Below are positions 1 to 6,860 of a DNA stretch of 8,006 nucleotides, one piece after another. Position 1 is the stretch's first letter; every line of letters begins with the position of its first letter. Source of the stretch: Microbacteriaceae bacterium. Its GTDB lineage: Bacteria > Actinomycetota > Actinomycetes > Actinomycetales > Microbacteriaceae. The notes under the pieces are model-generated. The model was not told the origin of the DNA. It saw nothing but the letters and a program-made list of their open reading frames with translations, and made no database searches. Where the stretch lies: contig JAODLU010000235.1 in assembly GCA_025464125.1 (NCBI GenBank), positions 1 through 8,006 on the forward strand, written 5' to 3'. A program made the position numbers and the translations under genes.

Positions 1-813
1 GCCAGCCAGCAGGTGAGTCGCAAATGAGTGCCGGAATGTATGAGGTGAGATCTCGATTCCGAGCTTCGCCTGTTCGGCCCGTGCCCGGATGATCAGCCAC
101 GCGTTCTGCCGAGATACCCGCTGCCCACGCGCGCCGACGAAGAGCGCGGCACCCGCTTTGCCCTTCGCCGCGAGGAGCGGACGTGCCCGCACGAGGTACG
201 CGTCGAGCGCTGCCCTGGCATAGCTGCCTATGGGTACGATCCGCTGCTTGCCCCCCTTGCCGAAGAGTCGAACCAGTTCGCCGGTTCCGCCCTCGGTCGA
301 CAGAACATCGTCGACGTTCAGGCCAACGGCCTCGGAGATGCGCGCGCCGGTCGCGTAGAGCAGTTCGAGAAGCGCCCTGTCACGCAGCGACTGGGTGTCG
401 TCGCCGCTGGCCGCGTCGAGCACGGCAGCCATCTGCTCGATAGTGATCGCTTTCGGCAGGCGACTCGAGAGTTTCGGTGGCTTAACCTCGGAGGCGACAT
501 CCGCGCCTGCGAGCCCCTCGTCCAGCAGGAACCGGTGAAAGCTGCGCACCGATGAGAGCATGCGAGCCATCGAAGCTGCGGTCAGGGGATTTTCCGGCCT
601 GGCTCGCAACACCCGAGAGAAGGCGGAGACGTCAGCCTGGGAAATTCCTTCAGGAGTGGTCACTCCCCGTTTGCCTAGTTCGTCGAGGTATGCCCCGAGG
701 TCGCGACGGTAAGCCGAGATCGTGTTAACTGCCAGCCCACGTTCAATCGATACGTGCCGCAGGTAGCCGTCGACAGCGTGTTCCAGCGGGCTCAGCTCTG
801 CATCGCCCGGCAT
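1..813 (-). CDS. xerD: Site-specific tyrosine recombinase XerD (3' end cut by window edge)
   Basis: This is a tyrosine recombinase that, with XerC, resolves chromosome dimers at the dif site during cell division. The visible 271 residues start at ATG 813 and stay open to the left edge. An N-terminal core-binding (SAM-like) domain covers about residues 8-100, with the typical SAYRRDL near 33-39. The catalytic domain starts near residue 120. Visible catalytic residues are Arg158 in ATGARISE, Lys186 in GKGGKQR, and His258 and Arg261 in HTFRHSFATHLL. The last His/Trp position and the nucleophilic Tyr lie beyond the edge, about 30 residues away given a usual length near 300. An AGGA lies 10 bases before the ATG, inside the end of the NUDIX gene, and the gap to that gene is 6 bases, suggesting co-translation. 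XerD rather than XerC rests mainly on position after pyrG and NUDIX, as in M. tuberculosis Rv1701. Phage-type integrase is unlikely. Confidence 0.93.
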   Translation of the reverse strand, partial: MPGDAELSPLEHAVDGYLRHVSIERGLAVNTISAYRRDLGAYLDELGKRGVTTPEGISQADVSAFSRVLRARPENPLTAASMARMLSSVRSFHRFLLDEGLAGADVASEVKPPKLSSRLPKAITIEQMAAVLDAASGDDTQSLRDRALLELLYATGARISEAVGLNVDDVLSTEGGTGELVRLFGKGGKQRIVPIGSYARAALDAYLVRARPLLAAKGKAGAALFVGARGQRVSRQNAWLIIRARAEQAKLGIEISPHTFRHSFATHLLAG

Positions 814-819
814 GGTGCG

Positions 820-1449
820 TCAGTCCTGCTTGCCGAGCTTGGGATGCCTCGGCCACGCCGAATCCGCGTCGCCCAGGGTCGCCCAGTCCTTCGCCCTGGC
901 GGCGTGGGCCGAGAGAATCGCGACGATCAGGATCGCGTTCGCGACCCTGCGCTCAAGCACCGCCTCGAAAGCCGCATCGAGGTCGATCCACCGAACCTCG
1001 ATACCCGCTTCTTCTTCGGTGCGATCGAACACCTGGTCGGCCGCGGTAAGCCCGCGGGCCAGGTATATGCGAATGGCTTCATTGCTGCCGCCTGGCGACG
1101 TGGAGAAGTCGGCGAGCAGGTGCCAGGTCGACGCAACGAGATCTGCCTCTTCAGCGAGTTCACGTTTCGCGCCGATGAGGGGTGATTCCCCATCGATGTC
1201 AAGCAGCCCTGCCGGAATCTCCCAGTCACGCGTGCGAATGGGGTGCCGGTACTGCTTGATCAGCAGCACCCTGCCGTCGTTGTCGAGCGCGAGGATCGCG
1301 ACCGCCCCGGTGTGGTCGATGTACTCACGGGTGATGTGGTCGCCATCGAGTACGAATGTGTCCCTGCGCACGTTCCACACCCGGCCCTCGTACACCACGT
1401 CGCTCGAGGCGATCGGAGGGTTCACCGGGTCATCGGCGAGTTCCGCCAT
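820..1449 (-). CDS. NUDIX hydrolase, ADP-ribose pyrophosphatase type
   Basis: This 209-residue protein is a NUDIX hydrolase, probably cleaving ADP-ribose to AMP and ribose 5-phosphate in the cytoplasm. The fold is supported by HTGAVAILAL (residues 46-55) and by the NUDIX box from Gly81 to Leu104, preceded by WEIPAG. Glu97, Glu100 and Glu101 of the REUxEE core are present and should bind the catalytic metal. The box deviates from the consensus: six rather than five residues separate Gly81 from Glu88, and the late Gly is Asp103. I recall similar forms in actinobacterial homologues such as Rv1700. A SSPGGSNE-like stretch, here STSPGGSNE at 116-124, is typical of ADP-ribose pyrophosphatases. The start at ATG 1449 follows the pyrG stop by 3 bases and has a good GGAGG. 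Substrate is inferred from family and position; another nucleoside diphosphate sugar is possible. Confidence 0.92.
   Translation of the reverse strand: MAELADDPVNPPIASSDVVYEGRVWNVRRDTFVLDGDHITREYIDHTGAVAILALDNDGRVLLIKQYRHPIRTRDWEIPAGLLDIDGESPLIGAKRELAEEADLVASTWHLLADFSTSPGGSNEAIRIYLARGLTAADQVFDRTEEEAGIEVRWIDLDAAFEAVLERRVANAILIVAILSAHAARAKDWATLGDADSAWPRHPKLGKQD
824..827 (-). promoter_or_regulatory. Ribosome binding site for xerD
   Basis: AGGA on the minus strand lies 10 bases before ATG 813 and sits just before the NUDIX stop codon. It supports ATG 813 as the xerD start and fits translational coupling to the gene before it. The match is short, so it is only moderate evidence. Confidence 0.5.
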
Positions 1450-1452
1450 CGG

Positions 1453-3138
1453 TCACGCCTCCGCTGCCGGGAAGAGCCGACTTGCCTCCTGGCGCTCGAG
1501 CGCCGCCGCAACAAGACCCTGGAACAGCGGGTGCGCGCGGTTCGGGCGAGAACGCAACTCGGGGTGCGCCTGGGTGCCGATGTAGTACGGGTGCACCTCG
1601 CGAGGCAGCTCTACATATTCCACCAGGTGGCCATCCGGTGAGGTTCCAGAGAACCAAAGGCCGGCATCCGCGATCGACTGCCGGTATGCGTTGTTGACCT
1701 CGTAGCGGTGGCGGTGGCGTTCAGAGGCCTGCGAGGCGCCATAGACCTCGGCCGCGATCGAGCCCTCGGCGAGGTCGGCGGGATACAGCCCGAGGCGCAT
1801 CGTGCCGCCGAGGTCTCCACCGGCGATGATGTCGACCTGCTCGGCCATGGTTGCGATCACGGGAAACTCGGTCTGCGGGTCGAACTCTGAGGATGATGCG
1901 CCAACGAGTCCGACCACGTTTCTCGCGTACTCGATAACCATGCACTGCAATCCGAGGCAGAGGCCGAGCACCGGGATCTTGTTTTCGCGGGCGAAGCGGA
2001 GCGCCCCGAGCTTGCCCTCGATGCCACGAACTCCGAAGCCTCCGGGAACGCAGATGCCGTCGAGATCGGAGAGCAGCCTGGCTGCACCTTCAGGCGTCTC
2101 GCACTCGTCCGATGGAACCCAGCGGATGTGCACCTTCGCCTGCTTGGCGAATCCGCCGGCACGGAGCGCCTCGGTTACCGAGAGGTAGGCATCGGGCAGG
2201 TCGATGTATTTACCGACGAGCCCGATCGTTACCTCGTGGCGCGGCTCGTGCACTGCGGTCAGCAGTTCGCTCCAGCCATCCCAGTTGACGTCCTGCGCCT
2301 CAACGCCGAAGTGCTCGATGATGTAGGCATCGAGCCCCTGGTCGTGCAGCATGGTTGGGATGTCGTAGATGCTCGACACATCGATCGCGTTGACGACAGC
2401 CTCGGCATCCACGTCGCACATCAGCGCGATCTTGCGTCTCATCGATTCGGGAACCGCGCGATCTGAGCGAAGCACGATCGCGTCTGGCTGGATGCCGATC
2501 GACCTGAGTGCCGCTACTGAATGCTGGGTTGGCTTGGTCTTCTGCTCCCCGGCCGCACCGAGGTACGGCACAAGCGAGACGTGAACGAAGAAGCAGTTGG
2601 AACGACCGATCTCGTGCCGCACCTGTCGTGCAGCTTCGAGGAACGGCTGCGACTCGATATCGCCGACGGTTCCGCCAACCTCGGTGATGATGACGTCCGG
2701 CTTGAGCCCGTCGTTGTCTGCCGTGGCCTGCAGGCGCATCCTGCGCTTGATCTCGTCAGTGATATGCGGGATGACCTGCACGGTGTCGCCAAGGTATTCG
2801 CCGCGACGCTCTTTCGCGATCACCGTCGAATAGATCTGGCCTGTGGTCACGTTGGCAGCCTGGGTGAGGTTGATGTCGAGAAAACGCTCGTAGTGCCCGA
2901 TGTCGAGGTCGGTCTCCGCACCATCGTCGGTGACGAAGACTTCGCCGTGCTGGAACGGGTTCATGGTGCCCGGGTCCACGTTGAGATACGGGTCCAGTTT
3001 TTGCATGACCACGCGCAGGCCGCGGGCCGTCAGCAGGTTGCCAAGGGAGGCTGCCGTGAGTCCTTTACCAAGACTCGAAACGACTCCGCCGGTGACGAAG
3101 ATGTGCTTTGTTGTATCCGCGCTCTGTTTGACCACCAC
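1453..3138 (-). CDS. pyrG: CTP synthase (glutamine-hydrolysing)
   Basis: CTP synthase converts UTP, ATP and glutamine to CTP, the last step of de novo pyrimidine nucleotide synthesis. The 561 residues are full length for the family. The N-terminal synthetase domain (about 1-290) opens with [17 protein letters not shown], the nucleotide-binding loop, and includes [20 protein letters not shown] and the [11 protein letters not shown] stretch near 153-163. The C-terminal class I glutamine amidotransferase domain (about 303-548) has the oxyanion PGGFG (365-369), the nucleophile Cys394 in LGLCLGLQ, and the His525/Glu527 pair in GTQAHPE. All catalytic residues are intact. The start is GTG 3138, immediately followed by another GTG at 3135; no strong Shine-Dalgarno precedes either. 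An extended -10 candidate lies just upstream, so translation may be leaderless. The gene follows recN after 54 bases, and the NUDIX gene starts 3 bases after its stop. The identification is secure; the exact start is less so. Confidence 0.98.
   Translation of the reverse strand: MVVKQSADTTKHIFVTGGVVSSLGKGLTAASLGNLLTARGLRVVMQKLDPYLNVDPGTMNPFQHGEVFVTDDGAETDLDIGHYERFLDINLTQAANVTTGQIYSTVIAKERRGEYLGDTVQVIPHITDEIKRRMRLQATADNDGLKPDVIITEVGGTVGDIESQPFLEAARQVRHEIGRSNCFFVHVSLVPYLGAAGEQKTKPTQHSVAALRSIGIQPDAIVLRSDRAVPESMRRKIALMCDVDAEAVVNAIDVSSIYDIPTMLHDQGLDAYIIEHFGVEAQDVNWDGWSELLTAVHEPRHEVTIGLVGKYIDLPDAYLSVTEALRAGGFAKQAKVHIRWVPSDECETPEGAARLLSDLDGICVPGGFGVRGIEGKLGALRFARENKIPVLGLCLGLQCMVIEYARNVVGLVGASSSEFDPQTEFPVIATMAEQVDIIAGGDLGGTMRLGLYPADLAEGSIAAEVYGASQASERHRHRYEVNNAYRQSIADAGLWFSGTSPDGHLVEYVELPREVHPYYIGTQAHPELRSRPNRAHPLFQGLVAAALERQEASRLFPAAEA
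1458..1462 (-). promoter_or_regulatory. Ribosome binding site for the NUDIX gene
   Basis: GGAGG on the minus strand lies 8 bases before ATG 1449, within the last codons of pyrG. It is the best Shine-Dalgarno match at any junction here and fixes the start. It also suggests that the NUDIX gene is translated from the pyrG message. Confidence 0.75.
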
Positions 3139-3146
3139 GGGGTTTC

Positions 3147-3174
3147 AGCCTATCACCGGCGAGCGGCGCGTCAG
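3147..3174 (-). promoter_or_regulatory. Candidate pyrG promoter with extended -10
   Basis: On the minus strand CTGACG (3174-3169) resembles a -35 TTGACA box. After 16 bases comes TAGGCT (3152-3147), which fits the TAnnnT -10 pattern and is preceded by TGA (3155-3153), an extended -10 feature. Eight bases separate the -10 from GTG 3138, so the transcript would begin at or just before the start codon. This is a pattern match by eye in a 54-base gap. Short -10 matches arise by chance, so confidence is limited. Confidence 0.4.
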
Positions 3175-3192
3175 CAGCCATGACACCCCGCT

Positions 3193-4890
3193 TCAGTTGT
3201 CGAGGGCGCGTGCGGTCTCAATCAGCTCGCGGGCGTGAACCAGCCCGCTTTCGCTGTCAGGGAGTCCCGACAGCAGCCGCGCCATCTCGGCTATGCGGTC
3301 ATCACCGTGCAGTTGTCGCACGCTGCTCGCTGTCACCTCTCCCGCGCTGTCTTTCACAACACTCAGGTGATTAGTTGCGAATGCCGCGACCTGCGCCAGG
3401 TGCGTTACAACAATGACCTGTGCCGTGCGCGAGAGGCGCGCGAGCCGTCGACCGATTTCTATCGCGGACGCCCCGCCGACCCCGGCGTCGACCTCGTCGA
3501 AGATGAAGGTGGGCACAGGGTCGCTGCCCGCGATCACTACCTCGATCGCCAGCATGATGCGTGACAGCTCGCCCCCCGATGCACCGCGACCGAGAGGTCG
3601 CGGCTCGGCGCCCTGGTGGGGTGACAGCAGTATCGACACCGCGTCTTTGCCAGTGAGCGTGTATTCCTGCCGGTCGGTCACGTCGACAGAGACTCGCGCA
3701 TTGGCCATGGCGAGCGCGCTGAGTTCCGCAGTCACCCTTTCTGAAAGCCTGATGGCGTACCCGCGACGCACTTCGCTCAGGCGTCCGGCGAGCTCGATGA
3801 CCTTCGCGCGGTCGGCTTCGACCTCTCCGCGAAGCCCGTCGATGCGATCCGAGTCCTGGTCGAGTTCGAGCAGTCGTGCGCTGCCGGAGTCGAGGTAGTC
3901 GATGACCTCATCGAGGCTCGGTCCGTACTTGCGGGCAAGAGCTCCGAGTTCTGCACGTCGCTCCTGCACGGTTTCGAGTTCGCGGCCGCTGTCGTTGTCG
4001 AGGCCGGCGAGATAGCCGGATAACTGGCTGGCCACGTCGGTCACAACGTAACTCGCGTTGGCGATGGCCTCAACGATGGGCGCCAGGGCAGCATCGTGGT
4101 CGGACACGCGCTCCACCTGGCGCTTTGCCGTTTCGAGCAGGCCGATTGCGTCGCGCGACTCATCGATGGATTGCGATGAGAGCAGTTCGCTCGCCTGCGC
4201 TGCAGCAAGTCGAAGGTCTTCGAGGTTGGTGAGTCGTTCTGCGCGCTCCGCCAGCTCGCGGTCTTCGCCGCGCCGCAGGGATGCCGCCTCGATTTCAGCC
4301 ATAGCGACTCTCAGGTCGTCTGCCTCCCGTGACCTGCGGTCCCTTTCGGCGACGAGCACGTCGAGCTCGCCCTGGTTGGACTGCCAGCGCCTGTATGTCG
4401 CCTGGTAGTCGCCGAGCAGCCCTGTGACGTCTGACCCGGCGAACCTGTCGAGGGCCTCACGCTGGGCAGTCGCCGATCGCAGCCGAACCTGGTCTGACTG
4501 CCCATGCACCACGACCAGCTGCTGGCCGATCTCGTTGAGCACTCCGACCGGAGCAGTGCGACCGCCGACCACCGCGCGACTGCGACCCTCCTGCGAGATG
4601 GAACGCCCAAGGATGAGCTCGTTACCGTCCATGTCGCCGCCGGCATCCCGCACACGTTCGGCAACGGGCCCCGTCGAGTCGATCTGCCAGTGACCTTCGA
4701 CCACGGCTGAACCGCTGCCGATCCTCAGCACCGAACCATCTGAACGGTCCCCGAGCAGCAGGCCGAGCGCAGTTACGACCATCGTCTTGCCAGCACCGGT
4801 CTCGCCGGTGATCGCCGTGAAACCGGGGCCGAGAGGCAGGCGCGCCTCCCCGATTACTCCGAGATTGCGAATGGAGATCTCTTCGATCAC
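3193..4890 (-). CDS. recN: DNA repair protein RecN (SMC-like ATPase)
   Basis: RecN is a cohesin-like SMC-family ATPase recruited to DNA double-strand breaks, where it holds or aligns DNA for RecA-dependent repair. The 565 residues match the family's usual length. The N-terminal half-ATPase starts with MIEEISIRNLGVIGEA and has Walker A GETGAGKT (29-36) and the Q-loop region VVVHGQSDQ (126-134). A charged, Glu/Arg/Leu-rich stretch from about 160 to 390 should form the antiparallel coiled coil. The C-terminal half has the ABC signature ASGGELSRIMLA (437-448), Walker B TFIFDEVDAGVGG (461-473) and the switch His497 in VVTHLAQ. Start GTG 4890 overlaps the nadK stop as GTGA and follows a purine-rich AAGGAGAGG, which matches canonical RecN N-termini. 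No LexA-type operator was recognised in front of it. Expression is therefore probably from the operon, although RecN is SOS-induced in other bacteria. Confidence 0.97.
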   Translation of the reverse strand: MIEEISIRNLGVIGEARLPLGPGFTAITGETGAGKTMVVTALGLLLGDRSDGSVLRIGSGSAVVEGHWQIDSTGPVAERVRDAGGDMDGNELILGRSISQEGRSRAVVGGRTAPVGVLNEIGQQLVVVHGQSDQVRLRSATAQREALDRFAGSDVTGLLGDYQATYRRWQSNQGELDVLVAERDRRSREADDLRVAMAEIEAASLRRGEDRELAERAERLTNLEDLRLAAAQASELLSSQSIDESRDAIGLLETAKRQVERVSDHDAALAPIVEAIANASYVVTDVASQLSGYLAGLDNDSGRELETVQERRAELGALARKYGPSLDEVIDYLDSGSARLLELDQDSDRIDGLRGEVEADRAKVIELAGRLSEVRRGYAIRLSERVTAELSALAMANARVSVDVTDRQEYTLTGKDAVSILLSPHQGAEPRPLGRGASGGELSRIMLAIEVVIAGSDPVPTFIFDEVDAGVGGASAIEIGRRLARLSRTAQVIVVTHLAQVAAFATNHLSVVKDSAGEVTASSVRQLHGDDRIAEMARLLSGLPDSESGLVHARELIETARALDN

Positions 4891-5807
4891 GCTGGCGCGG
4901 CCTCTCCTTCAGCTGGGCCACGCCACCCGCTTGTCGGCAGGTTGAACTTTCCGACGAGTCGATCGGTGAACGGACCCTGGTGAAGACGCGCGAGGCGTAC
5001 GGGAACCGGCGATCGTCGCACAATCACGCGTGCGCCCGGGGCGAGGTCGTGAGTGCGGCGCCCGTCGCACCAGAGCACGCCTGTGCCCTGTGTCCTTGCA
5101 AGCACCTCGACGGCGAAGACGGAGTCGGGGCCAACAACGAGGGGTCGTGCGAACAGCGCGTGCGGGCTGAGGGGAACGAGCAGCATCGCCTCGAGACTCG
5201 GCCACACAACCGGTCCTCCGGCGGAGAAGGAGTACGCCGTTGATCCGGTCGGGGTCGACATGACGATACCGTCGCAGCCGAAGGAAGACAGTGGCCTGCC
5301 ATCCACTTCGATGACCACCTCGAGCATGCGTTCCCTGCTCGCCTTCTCCACGGTGGCCTCGTTGAGCGCCCAGGTTTCGTAAACGACGTCGCCGCCGACT
5401 TTGACCCTGACCGAAAGAGTCATGCGCTCTTCGACCTCGTAGTCGCGGGCGAGAGCCCGTCGAATCGTCTCTTGGAGGTTGTCGCGCTCACTTTCGGCCA
5501 GAAAACCAACGTGCCCGAGGTTGACGCCCAGCAGCGGCGCGCCGCAATCACGCACGAGTTCGGCCGCTCGAAGAATCGTTCCATCCCCGCCGAGCACGAT
5601 GGCGAGTTCGATCTCGCTGGTGTCGATCGAGTCGAGCGAGACTATCGACGAGAGTTCCGGAGCCTGCGCGACGATGTCGGCGAGCTCATCGGCCTTTGAG
5701 ACAGGCACAACGCCCGCGGCCACAAGCTGGCGGCACACTGTCACGGCGGCATCGAGGGAATCCCTGCGGCCAGTGTGAGAGACGACAAGCATGTGTCGGA
5801 CTGGCAC
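4887..5807 (-). CDS. nadK: NAD kinase
   Basis: NAD kinase phosphorylates the adenosine-ribose 2'-hydroxyl of NAD to make NADP, setting the supply of NADPH. In actinobacteria it may use polyphosphate as well as ATP. The 306 residues are normal for the family. The N-terminal Rossmann-like domain carries GGDGT (73-77), with catalytic Asp75, followed by GAPLLGVNLGHVGFLAE (89-105). The C-terminal beta-sandwich domain carries the NAD-contacting Asn149-Glu150 in ALNEATVEK and the hallmark DGIVMSTPTGSTAYSFSAGG (179-198). All expected motifs are intact. GTG 5807 is chosen over the in-frame ATG at 5792 because GAGGAG lies 5 bases before the GTG. The gene follows tlyA after 43 bases and overlaps recN by 4 bases. 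The tlyA-nadK-recN order is widely conserved in Gram-positive bacteria, which adds to the certainty. Confidence 0.97.
   Translation of the reverse strand: MPVRHMLVVSHTGRRDSLDAAVTVCRQLVAAGVVPVSKADELADIVAQAPELSSIVSLDSIDTSEIELAIVLGGDGTILRAAELVRDCGAPLLGVNLGHVGFLAESERDNLQETIRRALARDYEVEERMTLSVRVKVGGDVVYETWALNEATVEKASRERMLEVVIEVDGRPLSSFGCDGIVMSTPTGSTAYSFSAGGPVVWPSLEAMLLVPLSPHALFARPLVVGPDSVFAVEVLARTQGTGVLWCDGRRTHDLAPGARVIVRRSPVPVRLARLHQGPFTDRLVGKFNLPTSGWRGPAEGEAAPA
4901..4909 (-). promoter_or_regulatory. Ribosome binding site for recN
   Basis: AAGGAGAGG on the minus strand lies inside the 3' end of nadK, 10 bases before GTG 4890. It supports the GTG start and the coupled reading of recN after nadK through the 4-base GTGA overlap. 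Confidence 0.65.
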
Positions 5808-5812
5808 TCTTG

Positions 5813-5818
5813 CTCCTC
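5813..5818 (-). promoter_or_regulatory. Ribosome binding site deciding the nadK start
   Basis: GAGGAG on the minus strand lies 5 bases before GTG 5807 but 20 bases before the next in-frame ATG at 5792. The GTG is therefore the more likely start. The site lies in the 43-base gap after tlyA, where I saw no convincing promoter or terminator. Confidence 0.7.
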
Positions 5819-5850
5819 AGTGTGGACGACTGGCGATCAGTGGACTTTGC

Positions 5851-6669
5851 TCAGCCGGGTTCAGAAAGCGCGAAAACCCGCTCAGTCCATTCTGTCGGAT
5901 TGCCACCGACCTCGGCGCTCAGCCAGGCAAGGTACTCATGGTTGCCAGCGTTCCCGAGTATTGGTGAGGAGATGAGTCCGGCAGTGGGCAGGCCAAGGTC
6001 CCATCCTGCCCACAGCACAGCACTCACAGACTCAGCCCGAAGCCCAGCATCACGCACGATCCCCTCACGGATGCCCGTGCGCCCGACTTCGAACTGCGGC
6101 TTGACCAGCAGCACATAGTCAGCCGACGTGCCCACTGTCGCAACAAGTGCCGGCAGCACCATGGTGAGAGATATGAAGGACAGGTCAGCCACCACGAGCG
6201 TCGGTCGAACCGCCAGCCCTGCTGCAGCATCGAGCTTCTCGCTTGTCAGTTCCCTCGCATTGAAGCCCTCGATCACCGTCACACGCGCGTCGCCGGAAAC
6301 CACAGTCGACAGTTGGTCGTGACCAACGTCAAGCGCGATAACTGAGCTGGCACCACGCTCGAGCAGCACCTGGCTGAAGCCGCCTGTCGATGCGCCGACA
6401 TCAAGCGCCTGGCGTCCAGCGACGTCCATTCCAAAGGCCTCGAGTGCGGCGATCAGCTTGTGCGCGGCGCGGCTCACATAGTGATCGGATGTCGTCAGCG
6501 CGAGCACCTGCCCGTCACCAACACGAGTGGACGCCTTGACGACTGTGATGCCGTCGACGGTGACTGATCCTTCAGCGATCAGGCGAGCCGCGTGAGTTCG
6601 TGATCGGGCGATACCTCGCTCGGCGAGGGCAGCATCGAGGCGCGCATCCTGCGGGCGCCCTTCATTCAC
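5851..6669 (-). CDS. tlyA: TlyA family 16S/23S rRNA (cytidine-2'-O)-methyltransferase
   Basis: TlyA 2'-O-methylates cytidines of 16S rRNA (C1409) and 23S rRNA (C1920) using S-adenosylmethionine. In mycobacteria its loss gives capreomycin and viomycin resistance. The 272 residues hold an N-terminal S4 RNA-binding domain (about 8-58: RLDAALAERGIARSR through VTVDG) and an FtsJ-like Rossmann methyltransferase (about 64-270). The S-adenosylmethionine site is ALDVGASTGGF (88-98). The candidate catalytic tetrad is complete: Lys71 in RAAHKL, Asp162 in VADLSFISL, Lys190 in LLVKPQFEVG and Glu245 in GNHEYL. The interdomain linker reads DHYV (62-65) where M. tuberculosis TlyA, as I recall it, has RAWV. 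The start is GTG 6669, 2 bases after the stop of the small gene. The Shine-Dalgarno is weak, so translation may depend on coupling. Older haemolysin annotations of this family should not be carried over. Confidence 0.95.
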   Translation of the reverse strand: MNEGRPQDARLDAALAERGIARSRTHAARLIAEGSVTVDGITVVKASTRVGDGQVLALTTSDHYVSRAAHKLIAALEAFGMDVAGRQALDVGASTGGFSQVLLERGASSVIALDVGHDQLSTVVSGDARVTVIEGFNARELTSEKLDAAAGLAVRPTLVVADLSFISLTMVLPALVATVGTSADYVLLVKPQFEVGRTGIREGIVRDAGLRAESVSAVLWAGWDLGLPTAGLISSPILGNAGNHEYLAWLSAEVGGNPTEWTERVFALSEPG

Positions 6670-6671
6670 GC

Positions 6672-6860
6672 CTAACCACGGCTCTCGATCGAGTCCCCAC
6701 CCTCGAGGATTGAGCGCAACTGCTCGTGCACCTGTACGAGCGCCTCGGCCCGCCGGTCGAGTGGCTGGTCTTCGATAAGCCGCAGGCGGGAGAGCAGGGC
6801 ATCCGTCTCGGTAGCGTCCAGCTGGTCATCGTGCTCGCCGTCTTCACTGGACATGCTCAC
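6672..6860 (-). CDS. Uncharacterised small acidic protein
   Basis: I do not recognise a function for this 62-residue protein. It has an acidic, probably disordered N-terminus (Glu/Asp-rich, residues 5-20). Two likely helices follow, about 18-31 (with LLSRLRLIED) and 35-53 (with EALVQVHEQLRSILEG), joined at QPLDRR. This would suit a helical hairpin or a dimerising partner. There is no signal peptide, membrane segment or cysteine. Its reality is supported by position: its GTG start overlaps the stop of the HAD gene as GTGA, and its TAG lies 2 bases before tlyA. I recall that M. tuberculosis has a similarly small gene, Rv1693, at the same place. The start may instead be ATG 6854, two codons later; neither has a clear Shine-Dalgarno. 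The out-of-frame alternative across 6662-6847 looks like a shadow, because it runs into tlyA and has an implausible composition. Confidence 0.75.
   Translation of the reverse strand: MSMSSEDGEHDDQLDATETDALLSRLRLIEDQPLDRRAEALVQVHEQLRSILEGGDSIESRG

Noticed and set aside
1..813. The tyrosine recombinase as an integrase marking a mobile element
   Set aside because: Its sequence and its place after pyrG and the NUDIX gene match the chromosomal XerD. No attachment site, tRNA or phage gene is nearby.
754..1185. A 143-codon plus-strand open frame across the xerD-NUDIX junction
   Set aside because: It lies opposite the conserved NUDIX coding region and has no recognisable motif. It is best explained as a shadow.
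812..1585. A 257-codon plus-strand open frame antisense to the NUDIX gene and the pyrG 3' end
   Set aside because: It is Ser/Arg/Ala-rich with no domain motif and lies wholly opposite genes with intact catalytic motifs. Long antisense frames are expected in GC-rich DNA.
3139..3181. An ATG at 3181 in the recN-pyrG gap as an alternative pyrG start or small leader peptide
   Set aside because: It is out of frame with pyrG and no Shine-Dalgarno was seen in front of it. The pyrG N-terminus is already normal from GTG 3138.
2521..3183. A 220-codon plus-strand open frame antisense to the pyrG N-terminal domain
   Set aside because: It mirrors the highly constrained pyrG synthetase domain. No recognisable motif was seen in the translation.
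4622..5023. A 133-codon minus-strand open frame across the nadK-recN junction
   Set aside because: It overlaps both genes in a third frame and is extremely Arg-rich, whereas nadK and recN carry all family motifs in their own frames.
5808..5850. A possible hairpin (ACTG with CAGT) in the tlyA-nadK gap as a terminator
   Set aside because: The stem has only four base pairs and is not followed by a run of T, so it is too weak to call.
5696..6118. A 140-codon plus-strand open frame spanning the nadK start, the gap and the tlyA 3' end
   Set aside because: It is low in complexity (Ser/Pro/Arg-rich) and antisense to two secure genes and their junction.
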